NCBI GenBank assembly: GCA_963735055.1
Contig: CAVTJN010000014.1
Location: 23,084-87,083, forward strand
Source: JBBITI01 sp963735055
Lineage (GTDB): Bacteria; Chloroflexota; Dehalococcoidia; Dehalococcoidales; UBA2162
DNA: 64,000 nt
Direction: 5' to 3'
The notes under the pieces are model-generated. The model searched no databases, was not told the origin of the DNA, and saw nothing but the letters and a program-made list of their open reading frames with translations. How positions within the stretch are numbered: the first letter of the stretch is position 1; the number at the start of each line of letters is the position of its first letter. The position numbers were made by a program, and so were the translations under genes. Of the stretch, positions 25,820 to 34,078 are shown piece after piece.

Positions 25820-28531
25820 ATGCAAGAAGCACGCACCGGGCCGGACCTCGCCAAGTACCGCCGGGAGGAGATCCTCAAAGAGGGGCAGCGGATATTGCTC
25901 AGGGCCATCGAGAGAGGGGATGTTCCTTTGTGGCGTTCTTTCATCTCCCGGTTAAGTGAGGATACCAAGTATCTGCGGTTTCACAGCATACCCCGGGAAA
26001 TGACCGAGGAAGATGCCATCCGTTACTGTACGGTCGACTATGCCAACTCTTTCGCGTATGTTGCCGAAACAGGCACGCGCCAGGACAGGAAGATCATCGG
26101 CATCGCCCGGTATTACCGCTTGCCCAACAGACGTTCCGCCGAGGTCGCTTTCGCCATTGAGGATCCCTATCAGAAGATCGGGCTGGGCACCAAGCTCATC
26201 GAAGCGCTGGTAGACGTGGCCCGGGAGAATGAGATCTCAATCTTTGAAGCCAATGTCCTCGGCCAGAATTCGCAGATGATGGAAGCCTTCCGGCATTACG
26301 GTTTTCATGTCTCCAGCTATCTCGAAGGCGGCGAATATCATGTCACTTTTCCGATAAGGCAAACGCAAGCCGTAGACCGGAACGAGGCCCGCCGTGACCG
26401 GATTGCCACCGTAGCTTCGCTGCAGGCGATACTCAACCCAACATCGGTCGCTATTATCGGAGCCGCCCGCCATCCCGGCACGATCGGCAATCTGCTGATG
26501 CGCTGCATCCTGCAGAGCGGTTTCTCCGGAATCGTATATCCGGTCAATCCCAATACCGAAGCGGTACTTTCGGTCAAGTCCTATCCGTCGGTGGTGGACA
26601 TTCCGGGCAAGGTAGACATGGCCATCATTGCGGTGCCGGCGCCCATCGTCAGCCGGGTGGCCGATGAATGCGGACAGAAAGGCGTGCGGGCCCTGATTGT
26701 CATCTCGGATGGATTCCGGGAGAGAAACCCGGAAGGCGCCATCCGGGAGGAAGAGCTGAGGAATATCACCCTCAGCTACGGCATGAGACTGATCGGCCCC
26801 AACTGTATGGGGGTCATCAATACCGACCCGGCCATGAGGCTGAACGCCACCTTTTCCCAGGTGTACCCCGGGACAGGCAGCGTAGCTTTCCTGTCCCAGA
26901 GCGGTGCCATGGGTTTGACCATTCTGGAATACGCGAAGAACCTCAATATGGGTATTTCCACTTTCGTCAGCGTGGGCAATCGGGCCGATGTCTCCTCCAA
27001 CGACCTGCTGCAGTACTGGGAACAGGACCGGGCCACCAAAGTCATTCTGCTCTACATAGAGTCGTTCGGTAATCCCAGACAGTTTGCCAGAATCGCGCGG
27101 CGGGTATCTTCAAGAAAACCAATCGTCGCCGTAAAAGCGGGGAGCACGGCGGCCGGCGCCAGAGCGGCATCATCCCATACCGGCGCCCTGGCCACTTCGG
27201 ACATTGCCTCTGATGTACTGTTCCAAAATGCGGGCATCATTAGAGTCAACTCCGTGGAAGAACTCTTCAATCTGGGGACACTGCTATCCACCCAACCGTT
27301 ACCCAAAGGCAGAAGACTGGTCATCGTCACCAACGGCGGCGGCCCGGGAATTATGGCCGCTGATGCCGCCTCTTTGAATGGACTGGAGGTGATCGAGCTC
27401 CCCGCGGACGCGGCCGACCAGATCAGGCCAATACTGAAACGGAGCATCAATCTGGGCAACCCCATCGACACTACCGCCGGGGCCACCGCCGGGGAGTACG
27501 AAGGAATACTGAGGGTGCTGGCGGCCGCCAAGGACGTTGACGCGGTGCTGGCCATTTTCGCACCCCCGATGGTCGTTGAGACCAGAGACATGGAAGAAGC
27601 CCTGCGGCGCGTGGCGCCGTTCTTCTGGCGTTCCAAGAAGCCGTTACTCGGCTGTTTCATCGGGCAAAAAGGTCTGAGGGCGCAACTGGGGACCCATGGC
27701 CACTACATTCCCCTCTATACCTTCCCCGAAGAAGCCATTCTGTCATTGAGGCGGGCGGCGGAGTATTCCGAACTGCGGCGCAAACCGCGGGGAAAGATCC
27801 CGGCAATAAAGGATATTCAAAGGGCGAAAGCCCGCCAGTTAATGGACACGGTGATGAAGAACAGTACGGAAAGGCCGCTGTCGCTTTCGGCCGGCGAAGT
27901 GTCGGAATTGCTCTCGTGTTACGGGATACGCCAGGCGGGACTCATCGTAGCCAGGACCTCGTTCGAGGCAAGAACCGCCGCGAAACAGTTGGGCTTCCCG
28001 GTGGCGGTCAAACTGGCATCGCCGACGATTACCCATAAGACGGATGTCGGGGGCGTGGTATTAAATGTCGCCTCCGAGGACGGGGTGGAAGAAGCCTACC
28101 ACACCATCAGGAAGAACCTGGAGAAGCTCGGCCGCGAGAAGGAGATGTCCGGGGTGACCGTGCAGCAAATGATAACCGGCGGAATCGAGACCATTGTCGG
28201 CGTCAGCCAGGACCCGTCTTTCGGACCTTTGATGATGTTCGGTTCCGGCGGGATCTATGCCGAGTTAATCAAGGATGTCACTTTCAAGCTTCATCCGATC
28301 ACGGACCTGGACGCAAATGAAATGATAGCCTCGTTGAAAATGACCCGGTTGTTCGAAGGCTACCGCGGATCACCGCCGAGCGACGTCAGGTCGATTCAGG
28401 ACCTGCTGCTGCGGGTGTCGGCCATGGTGGAGGCCATGCCGGAAATCGCCGAACTCGACCTCAATCCGGTGAACGTCAGGCCCAGGGACGAAGGCTATTG
28501 GGTGGTCGATGCCAGGATCATCGTCAAGTGA
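25820..28531 (+). CDS. GNAT-fused ADP-forming acyl-CoA synthetase
   Basis: The 903-aa fusion starts with a GNAT acetyltransferase-like domain (residues about 25-175, with KIGLGTKLIEALVDVARENE as the acetyl-CoA loop). A CoA-binding domain follows (SVAIIGAARHPGTIGN near 210), then two succinyl-CoA-ligase-like domains with the phospho-histidine region SSHTGALATSD near 455. A C-terminal ATP-grasp lid ends the protein (FPVAVKLASPTITHKTDVGGV near 725). It would make acetate or another acid plus ATP from acyl-CoA, ADP and phosphate, or run in reverse. AGGGGGTG precedes the ATG. Confidence 0.93.
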   Translation: MQEARTGPDLAKYRREEILKEGQRILLRAIERGDVPLWRSFISRLSEDTKYLRFHSIPREMTEEDAIRYCTVDYANSFAYVAETGTRQDRKIIGIARYYRLPNRRSAEVAFAIEDPYQKIGLGTKLIEALVDVARENEISIFEANVLGQNSQMMEAFRHYGFHVSSYLEGGEYHVTFPIRQTQAVDRNEARRDRIATVASLQAILNPTSVAIIGAARHPGTIGNLLMRCILQSGFSGIVYPVNPNTEAVLSVKSYPSVVDIPGKVDMAIIAVPAPIVSRVADECGQKGVRALIVISDGFRERNPEGAIREEELRNITLSYGMRLIGPNCMGVINTDPAMRLNATFSQVYPGTGSVAFLSQSGAMGLTILEYAKNLNMGISTFVSVGNRADVSSNDLLQYWEQDRATKVILLYIESFGNPRQFARIARRVSSRKPIVAVKAGSTAAGARAASSHTGALATSDIASDVLFQNAGIIRVNSVEELFNLGTLLSTQPLPKGRRLVIVTNGGGPGIMAADAASLNGLEVIELPADAADQIRPILKRSINLGNPIDTTAGATAGEYEGILRVLAAAKDVDAVLAIFAPPMVVETRDMEEALRRVAPFFWRSKKPLLGCFIGQKGLRAQLGTHGHYIPLYTFPEEAILSLRRAAEYSELRRKPRGKIPAIKDIQRAKARQLMDTVMKNSTERPLSLSAGEVSELLSCYGIRQAGLIVARTSFEARTAAKQLGFPVAVKLASPTITHKTDVGGVVLNVASEDGVEEAYHTIRKNLEKLGREKEMSGVTVQQMITGGIETIVGVSQDPSFGPLMMFGSGGIYAELIKDVTFKLHPITDLDANEMIASLKMTRLFEGYRGSPPSDVRSIQDLLLRVSAMVEAMPEIAELDLNPVNVRPRDEGYWVVDARIIVK

Positions 28532-28546
28532 CGGGCGTACGTATTC

Positions 28547-29071
28547 TTACTTTCGCCCTTCCAGCCAGGCTAACACGGCCCGGGCCGCCAGAGGTACCTC
28601 AAGGGAAGGCTGACTCCCCTCCAGGGCGGTCAGGACCGGCTTCAGTGCTTTAGCCATGTCGCCTTTTCGGATGTCGTGCAGTACGTGATGGATGCCCTCG
28701 CGCAGCCAATCGGAATCGGGATGGGCGACCAGCGCGGCCAGCAGAGGGGCGATCGCCTTTCGTCCCATACGAATCAATCCCTCGGCCGCCAGCCAGCGGA
28801 CATCAAATTCCTTGTCCGACATGGCTTCCAAAAGGGCCCTGATCGACCGCTCGTCACCGATTTGACTGAGCGCTTTGGCTGCTTCCCAGCGCACCCAATG
28901 GTGCCGGTCGGACAGGGCGTCGATCAACGGGGCCACGGCCTGCGCCTTGTAGGCCACAAGCTGCCGGCGGGCTTTAACGCGGGCGATGCCGTCGCCACCG
29001 CTAAGCTGTTCGATCAGCGACTTGACACTCGGTCTGGCGGCCTTGCCGGAAGTCGAGTTACCTGTTGCCAC
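28547..29071 (-). CDS. HEAT-repeat protein
   Basis: A 174-aa protein made of four or five HEAT/PBS-lyase-like repeats (VAPLIDALSDRHHWVRWEAA, SIRALLEAMSDKEFDVRWLA and IAPLLAALVAHPDSDWLREG). Such repeats form helical scaffolds for protein-protein contacts; no enzyme motif is seen. It is transcribed toward the acyl-CoA synthetase gene with only 15 bases between the stops. Partner unknown. Confidence 0.85.
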   Translation of the reverse strand: MATGNSTSGKAARPSVKSLIEQLSGGDGIARVKARRQLVAYKAQAVAPLIDALSDRHHWVRWEAAKALSQIGDERSIRALLEAMSDKEFDVRWLAAEGLIRMGRKAIAPLLAALVAHPDSDWLREGIHHVLHDIRKGDMAKALKPVLTALEGSQPSLEVPLAARAVLAWLEGRK

Positions 29072-29158
29072 CCCTTGCCTCCACCGGTTTATTTGTTGTC
29101 TTCACCCGACCCGGAAACCCGGCCTGATGACCGAGCCTCCGGCTGAAATGCCCGGCGC

Positions 29159-29554
29159 TCAGGTTACTTTCAGTTCCTTACTTGACTGCCAGAGTCCATG
29201 AATGTTGCACAGGCTGGCGGCGTACAGAACTCCCGGCTTGTTCACTTTGAGTTCGGCCGTTACTTCAGGGTGGGTATAAACCGGGCCCTGATTGGGACCC
29301 GCCGCGGACTCGCCGTGGGATGAGAATTCGAAGCGCCCCACTTCGTAAGAAAACTTGTCCCCATCCGCCCGGAAATATACCGAAATCCAGCTTATATGGT
29401 GCTCGGTGGTATTCGGGTGCGGATCCTGTTTCCCCACCGTCACCTTCAGAGCAAACACTTCCCCGGCCTTTACTTCATCGGGGCACTCCATTACCGGGAC
29501 GTGTTTCTCCTTCTTCCAATCGGCCGTCTGATACAGGTCTCCCATCTGGCTCAT
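29159..29554 (-). CDS. Class II superoxide reductase-like (SORL) protein
   Basis: The 131-aa protein has the Fe(His)4Cys site motifs of superoxide reductase: EKHVPVMECP near residue 16, TTEHHISWISVYF near 49 and LCNIHGLWQS near 114 with the cysteine and final histidine. It lacks the N-terminal desulforedoxin domain, as in neelaredoxin. It would reduce superoxide to peroxide, fitting an anaerobe exposed to oxygen. It lies just downstream of the response regulator on the same strand. Confidence 0.9.
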   Translation of the reverse strand: MSQMGDLYQTADWKKEKHVPVMECPDEVKAGEVFALKVTVGKQDPHPNTTEHHISWISVYFRADGDKFSYEVGRFEFSSHGESAAGPNQGPVYTHPEVTAELKVNKPGVLYAASLCNIHGLWQSSKELKVT

Positions 29555-29572
29555 ATTCCATTCCCTCCAGTT

Positions 29573-29962
29573 TCAGTTGCGTCGATCGGCCCCGCCCAGA
29601 ATCGCTTCGATCCTCCCGGGAAGTTCGTCAGGATCGAAGGGCTTGGCCAAATAGTCATTGGCGCCCAGACCCAGCGCCTCTTCGGCGAGGTCTGTTGCCG
29701 CGCTTACCACAATAACCGGAAGCTGCGACGAGGCCCGCAGCACCCTGAGTACATCAAGGCCCCCCATGCCCGGCATCCGGAGGTCCAGCAGCAGGATGTC
29801 CGGTTTCTCAGACTCAATCATCGCCAGAGCGCCCTGCCCGGTCATCGCCGTAATGACGTCATAGCCGGTAGCCAATAGCTTCAAACGGGCGAAATTGAGT
29901 ATCCGCGGGTCATCGTCCACCAGCAGCACACGATGCCTGGTCCCGATGCTTTCTGTCGCCAT
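29573..29962 (-). CDS. Single-domain response regulator (CheY-like)
   Basis: The 129-aa receiver domain has acidic residues in VLLVDDDPRI, the phospho-acceptor aspartate in DILLLDLRMPG, a threonine/serine position in PVIVVSAATD and lysine in NDYLAKPFD. No output domain or histidine kinase is adjacent, so it is an orphan. It lies 18 bases upstream of the SORL gene and may be co-transcribed with it. Output partner unknown. Confidence 0.92.
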   Translation of the reverse strand: MATESIGTRHRVLLVDDDPRILNFARLKLLATGYDVITAMTGQGALAMIESEKPDILLLDLRMPGMGGLDVLRVLRASSQLPVIVVSAATDLAEEALGLGANDYLAKPFDPDELPGRIEAILGGADRRN

Positions 29963-30181
29963 GTTACCCCCCCAGCTATCCTGGGTCCTAAGTAGACTGT
30001 AGCATCTGGAACATCAAATAGTTACAACATCTGACAAGGAAATATGACGAAATCGTTACTTCCGGGCAGCGACGGGAGCATCACCCTGAGACGCGGCACC
30101 AGGCCGGCAGGCACGCGTTACCCGCGCCGAAGCCTTCAGCATCCGATGCCTCTGTTGGGCAGTGATTGGACCCGGCAGGCG

Positions 30182-30991
30182 CTACTTGTTGGCCGGCGGC
30201 GGGAAAGGTCCGTCGAAGCCCCTCAGGACAATCGAAAAGCCACCGTCAACCGGCAAGGCCACTCCGGTAACGTAGCTCGAAGCCTGGCTGGCGAGGAAGA
30301 TGGCCACTCCACCCAGTTCCGGCGGCTGGCCGTAGCGCCCCACCGGAATCAATGATGCGATGCGGGTATCAAAAGTCGGGTCCATCTCTCTGACTTCCTT
30401 GCCCAAATCGGTCCTGATCCACCCCGGCAATATGGCGTTGACCTGGATGTTGTCGGCCGCCCAGGCAATGGCCAGACTTCGCCCCATCTGCACAATGCCG
30501 CCTTTGCTGGCGGCGTAGGCGGTCAGCACCGAAGACCCGAGGATCGAGGCCATGGAGCCGATATTGATGATCTTGCCGCCGCCCACCGCCTTCATGTAGG
30601 GATAGACCGCTTTCGAACACAGAAAAGCGGCCCGCAGGTTGGTATTGATGACGGCGTCCCATTCGGCGGTCGAGACTTCAAGCGGTCCCTTGCCTTCGGC
30701 GATGCCGGCGTCATTCACCAGGATATCGATCCTACCGAAGGTGTCGGCGGTCTTCTTGACCATCGACGCTATCTGTTCTTCGTGGACCACGTCGGTCTCG
30801 ATCCCGACCACCTTGACCCCATAGGCGCCGGTGATCTCTTTGACGGCCTGCGCCGTCTTGGTCCGGTTACGGGCCGCAATCGCAATATTGGCGCCCACCG
30901 AGGCCAGGGCGCCGGCGATGGCCTTGCCGATGCCCCCGTTTCCCCCGGTTACAATCGCTACCTTACCATCCAGGCTGAACAGGTTAGTCAC
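30182..30991 (-). CDS. Short-chain dehydrogenase/reductase (SDR)
   Basis: A 269-aa classical SDR with TGGNGGIGKAIAGAL near residue 15, LVNDAGIAEG near 91, NIGSMASIL and YAASKGG (YxxxK) near 158, and GVALPVDGGFSI at the end. LVNDAG replaces the usual LVNNAG. It is a close homologue of the SDR at 8,847-9,617 and may be a paralogue. It stands alone on the minus strand; the 220-bp gap below it has no gene. Confidence 0.92.
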   Translation of the reverse strand: MTNLFSLDGKVAIVTGGNGGIGKAIAGALASVGANIAIAARNRTKTAQAVKEITGAYGVKVVGIETDVVHEEQIASMVKKTADTFGRIDILVNDAGIAEGKGPLEVSTAEWDAVINTNLRAAFLCSKAVYPYMKAVGGGKIINIGSMASILGSSVLTAYAASKGGIVQMGRSLAIAWAADNIQVNAILPGWIRTDLGKEVREMDPTFDTRIASLIPVGRYGQPPELGGVAIFLASQASSYVTGVALPVDGGFSIVLRGFDGPFPPPANK

Positions 30992-31455
30992 GGCGTTCCT
31001 CCCTTTGGCCTAGGTTCCAGTCCGTCCGGCAGATTCGCGGCCGGGCGCCGGACGAGGCCGAAACAGCTTTCTTTGGCCCCTATAGTAGTGCATGACGGGA
31101 CGGAGTGCAAAGCTTTCTCTGTCCGGCCACTTCACCGCTTTGGTTCAGCGGCATCATCGCTTACCGGGGCTTTATCAACCGCTTTAGAAAATCCTAAAGC
31201 GTTGCCTACCGTCACGCTCGGGCCCATATTTTCGCCGGCTCCGGAAATTCCGCCGGCGGCGGTGCGGCGAACCGGCGGAACGTCCCATGTCCGGCATCCT
31301 TCAAGTCGGTGGACAACCGATACCATACCGAATACGGTACTACTATAAGGGACAAATATTACAAAAACAAGGCACAAATAAAAGTATAAGAGGAACAAAA
31401 AAAACCGGGCTCAAGGGATTCGTTCGGCAAAGGGGGGAGAGGTACCCCAAGGAGT

Positions 31456-31484
31456 TTGACAGTTCCATAAGCTGACATTAAGAT
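31456..31484 (+). promoter_or_regulatory. Sigma-70-like promoter upstream of the HIT locus
   Basis: TTGACA at 31,456-31,461 is followed after 17 bases by TAAGAT at 31,479-31,484. The HIT start lies 65 bases downstream. The surrounding 30,992-31,549 spacer is otherwise empty, apart from an AT-rich patch at 31,325-31,405. Confidence 0.5.
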
Positions 31485-31549
31485 AGTGCCCTCGGCAACG
31501 CCGCGTTTTCGAAGAGCAGCGGTGAATCGTTCACTCAAGGAGCCAAAAA

Positions 31550-31851
31550 GTGGAACAGAGATGCCATTTCTGTGAGATGATCGCCGGGGGAAAGAAGCCC
31601 GCCAATCTGATACTCGAGAATGACTTTGCGTTCGGAATCTTCGCAGGCTATTATCGCGAGGGCCACAGCACCGTCGTGCTCAAACGCCACACAGAGGCAT
31701 TCTCTGAAATGAGGCCCTTATTCCGAAGCATCCGAACCTTGTCGGAATGGGGAAGTACGCGTTCAGGGTGCTCGAGGTGATCGAGGGCTACAAGAACACG
31801 CCGAAGGACGAACAAGAGCGAATGGCAAAGATCATCGGAGGTCTGGTGTAG
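31550..31851 (+). pseudogene. HIT-family protein with the catalytic centre deleted
   Basis: The N-terminal frame starts at GTG 31,550 and has the zinc pair CHFC and GHSTVVLKRHTEAF typical of a HIT hydrolase. From about 31,690 the family sequence resumes in another frame as IPKHPNLVGMGKYAFRVLE and ends at TAG 31,849-31,851. The segment that should carry the HxHxHxx catalytic triad, about 35-40 residues, is missing. An internal deletion plus frame change therefore inactivated it. Its stop overlaps the start of the adjacent MITE-like repeat. Confidence 0.7.
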
Positions 31852-31998
31852 TGCATCTCAAATAGCGTTATCCTCTGATTCCGCTCACTCTCTGCTTCCT
31901 TCGACCCCACGCTGCGCTGCGCTTCCTTCGACCCCGCTCCGCTGCGCTTCGGGGGCTTGCAGCAAGCTCAGGACGACCCTTCGACAGGCACAGGGTGA
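31846..31998. repeat. Second MITE-like copy and repeat cluster
   Basis: The segment begins GTGTAGTGCATCTCAAATAG, matching in inverted orientation the right end of the element at 23,454-23,597. It then carries TTCGACCCC and GCTCAGGACGACCCTTCGACAGG palindromic pieces like those at 25.3 kb. The distal terminal repeat is not seen, so this copy is partial or rearranged. Confidence 0.45.
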
Positions 31999-32009
31999 GC
32001 GGGCGTTCC

Positions 32010-32606
32010 CTAGGTCCGCCTCATATGGAGATTGATCTTATGGTCGCGGAGTACCCTCCAAACGAAACGGTCCCGAAGCCCGGCCGCCTCGGCCAGGAGC
32101 CGCCCATTCCATCGAGCGCGGCCCGGCGGAGGCGGCGCATCCAGCAGACGGAGCACGCTCTTCTCCATATCCGGAACGGATCGTCCCCACCGGACCCGGA
32201 TGCCGCGGTCGCGCAGCACCTTCCAGACGTAGCCATCGCGTAGTCCGGTCGCCTTGGCCAGGAGCCGCCCATTCCAATGGGCATGGCCCGGAGGGGGCGG
32301 CTGGTCAAGCAGGTGGAGCACAAGCTGCTCGTCACCCGGAGAGTACCGCCGCGGCTGCCCCGGACGTGGGGCATCCTTGAGTCCCTCCAGTCCCAGGCGA
32401 TCGAAACGCTCTTGCCATCTGTGAACCGTGGCCGCCTGGACTCCAAGCTCCGCGGCGATCGTAGTCGTCATTGTGCCATCAGCCGTCATCAGGATGATCT
32501 TCGACCTGACCACCATCCGGTGCTCCACCGTCGAAGAACGAGTCCATGACTCCAGAACGGCTCGCTGTTCGGGGTTAAGCTCTGTGGGAGCGGCTTGACA
32601 GGTCAC
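32010..32606 (-). CDS. IS630-type helix-turn-helix protein without a DDE domain
   Basis: The 198-aa protein matches the N-terminal part of IS630 transposases: TIAAELGVQAATVHRWQERF is the HTH, followed by GLEGLKDAPRPGQPRRY. The next region is duplicated: LLDQPPPPGHAHWNGRLLA and LLDAPPPPGRARWNGRLLA head two copies of a winged-helix segment. The catalytic DDE domain that should follow is absent and the frame ends in MRRT. It is either a truncated transposase or a domesticated DNA-binding protein. The start is GTG at 32,606. Confidence 0.65.
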   Translation of the reverse strand: MTCQAAPTELNPEQRAVLESWTRSSTVEHRMVVRSKIILMTADGTMTTTIAAELGVQAATVHRWQERFDRLGLEGLKDAPRPGQPRRYSPGDEQLVLHLLDQPPPPGHAHWNGRLLAKATGLRDGYVWKVLRDRGIRVRWGRSVPDMEKSVLRLLDAPPPPGRARWNGRLLAEAAGLRDRFVWRVLRDHKINLHMRRT

Positions 32607-33050
32607 GTCCAGATGCTATCACATTATCGGCGTCGCATGCATTCCGATATCTCTTCTCCGGCAACATCCGAGCTGGCATTCCGGATCTGGCCGAAGAGAG
32701 TACGACGGCATGCTACCGATGGTGGCTTCGTCGGTCCGCCCCGGGGGGCGGCCCGCTTCTTGTCTCAGGCCAGCGGAGTGGCCGGCCTGGTAATGCCACT
32801 TGGCCGGATACTGGCAATGCAGCGCGATCGCACCCCGATTCGCTCCATGCCCCTCCCACGTCCTTCGGAGACCTCAGTGAGGGCTCTTGTGAACCAAGTC
32901 CGTTAGTACTGATGAAATGGTAAGGGAACTCCCCTCACCTGAGTGATAGAGTGAGTTTGAGTGGGGTTAGGTGGCGTTGACTAGGGCGGCCGCGCCTAGT
33001 ACCATTGGACTATATTATCCGAGTATGTGTCCAGAAGGGGCTGTGAGCTT

Positions 33051-33100
33051 CCGCCCGTAATGTGGTCACTTGGGCGGTGGGGAGCCAATAGTGAAACCGG
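33051..33100 (+). ncRNA. Candidate riboswitch upstream of the pilin operon (element A)
   Basis: CCGCCC (33,051-33,056) can pair with GGGCGG (33,072-33,077) around GTAATGTGGTCACTT. TCACTTGG (33,066-33,073) can pair with CCAATAGTGA, giving a pseudoknot-like fold, and GTGAAACCGG ends the element. The 15-nt segment and the GGGAGC-AATAGTGAAACCG block recur in element B at 63 kb on the minus strand, with compensating changes in both stems. CCGCCC could instead pair with GGGCGG at 33,116-33,121, which overlaps the Shine-Dalgarno site of the next gene. The 3' half resembles the c-di-GMP-II riboswitch as I recall it. Ligand is inference. Confidence 0.6.
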
Positions 33101-33125
33101 CATTGGCGTCATTGAGGGCGGCGTT

Positions 33126-33554
33126 ATGGTCTTGCTTTCTACCGCCTCAGGGGGAATCGTGTCAGAACGGACGATGGGACGTGTCTCGATGAAGAGCCAA
33201 CGGGGAGCCGGTCTGCTTGAGGTGGTGATTGCCATCGGTCTGCTGGGCATACTGCTGACGGGTTTTATCCCAGCCATGATGGGCATCACACGCGCCAATA
33301 TCAAGGTGGATGAACGGGAAACGGCAAAGAATCTGGCCGAGAGACAGATGGAGTACGTGAAGGGACAGCCGTTTCTGGCAGCCTACGTCCCTGACGACTA
33401 CGCCTCTGACTACCCGGGCTTCGTGGTGGACAACCCCATAACCACCAACTCATCCACCATTTCGAACAGGGACGCCGACATCCAGGCAGTCACAGTTATT
33501 GTCAGGCTGCACGGCGTCGAAGTCATCAGATTGACGGGCTATAAGGTGAGATGA
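33126..33554 (+). CDS. Prepilin-like protein (type IV pilus/T2SS minor pilin)
   Basis: The protein has a class III leader QRGAGLLEVVIAIGLLGILL, with cleavage expected after the first glycine and glutamate at +5, then a hydrophobic helix and an 85-residue periplasmic or surface part. It resembles PilV/GspI-like minor pilins. ATG 33,126 follows GAGGG; ATG 33,174 and 33,189 are in frame and would give shorter leaders. It overlaps the next gene by four bases and begins a pilus operon. Confidence 0.8.
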   Translation: MVLLSTASGGIVSERTMGRVSMKSQRGAGLLEVVIAIGLLGILLTGFIPAMMGITRANIKVDERETAKNLAERQMEYVKGQPFLAAYVPDDYASDYPGFVVDNPITTNSSTISNRDADIQAVTVIVRLHGVEVIRLTGYKVR

Positions 33555-34060
33555 TGTCCATGCCACACTCACAACGCTTCAGGAGTAGTCAGTCCGGTTT
33601 CACGTTGATCGAACTAACGATGGCGCTACTGGTGGGCGGCATGATCATGGCTGCGGCCGGCGGGACACTGTACCAGATCCTGAGTAACAACACAAAGAAC
33701 ACCGCTCGTATGCTGGCCGTGAAACAGGTGGAGAACGCCATGCACTTCCTTGTCCGTGACGTCCAGATGGCACAGACGATTGAGACCACTGGCCTGGGCT
33801 TCAATGAAGTCCTGAGGCTGACATGGCGGGAGTGGGATTCGTCGCTCGCCCAGGTTGTCTACAACTGGAATCCAGCCGATCACCATCTGACGCGCACCCA
33901 ATCGGTGGACAATGTTACCAGCACCCTGGCTTATTCGATCGATCCGAGGCCAATCTTTCTTCCGGGGTCGGGAGGGACTGTGTCAGTCAATATGACGGCC
34001 TCGGTACAGGGGGCTCGCGAGACCAGGGTAGTGAAGATAGGGCCCCGTACCGGTGGGTAG
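33551..34060 (+). CDS. Prepilin-like protein (PilW/GspJ type)
   Basis: The 169-aa protein carries the consensus leader SQSGFTLIELTMALLVGGMI, with cleavage before the phenylalanine. A surface-exposed part of about 135 residues follows. In type IV pilus and type II secretion systems such minor pilins sit at the tip. The ATG overlaps the preceding stop, and the next gene starts 18 bases downstream. Confidence 0.88.
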   Translation: MMSMPHSQRFRSSQSGFTLIELTMALLVGGMIMAAAGGTLYQILSNNTKNTARMLAVKQVENAMHFLVRDVQMAQTIETTGLGFNEVLRLTWREWDSSLAQVVYNWNPADHHLTRTQSVDNVTSTLAYSIDPRPIFLPGSGGTVSVNMTASVQGARETRVVKIGPRTGG

Positions 34061-34078
34061 GCTGACCGAGGTAATGAC

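Noticed and set aside
31132..31398. 88-codon minus frame with a hydrophobic start
   Set aside because: The hydrophobic part is the complement of an AT-rich patch, the rest is low complexity, and no ribosome site or homologous feature is visible.
32981..32999. CTAGGGCGGCCGCGCCTAG near-palindrome before element A
   Set aside because: Symmetric but imperfect, with no promoter spacing or repeats nearby to support an operator or terminator.
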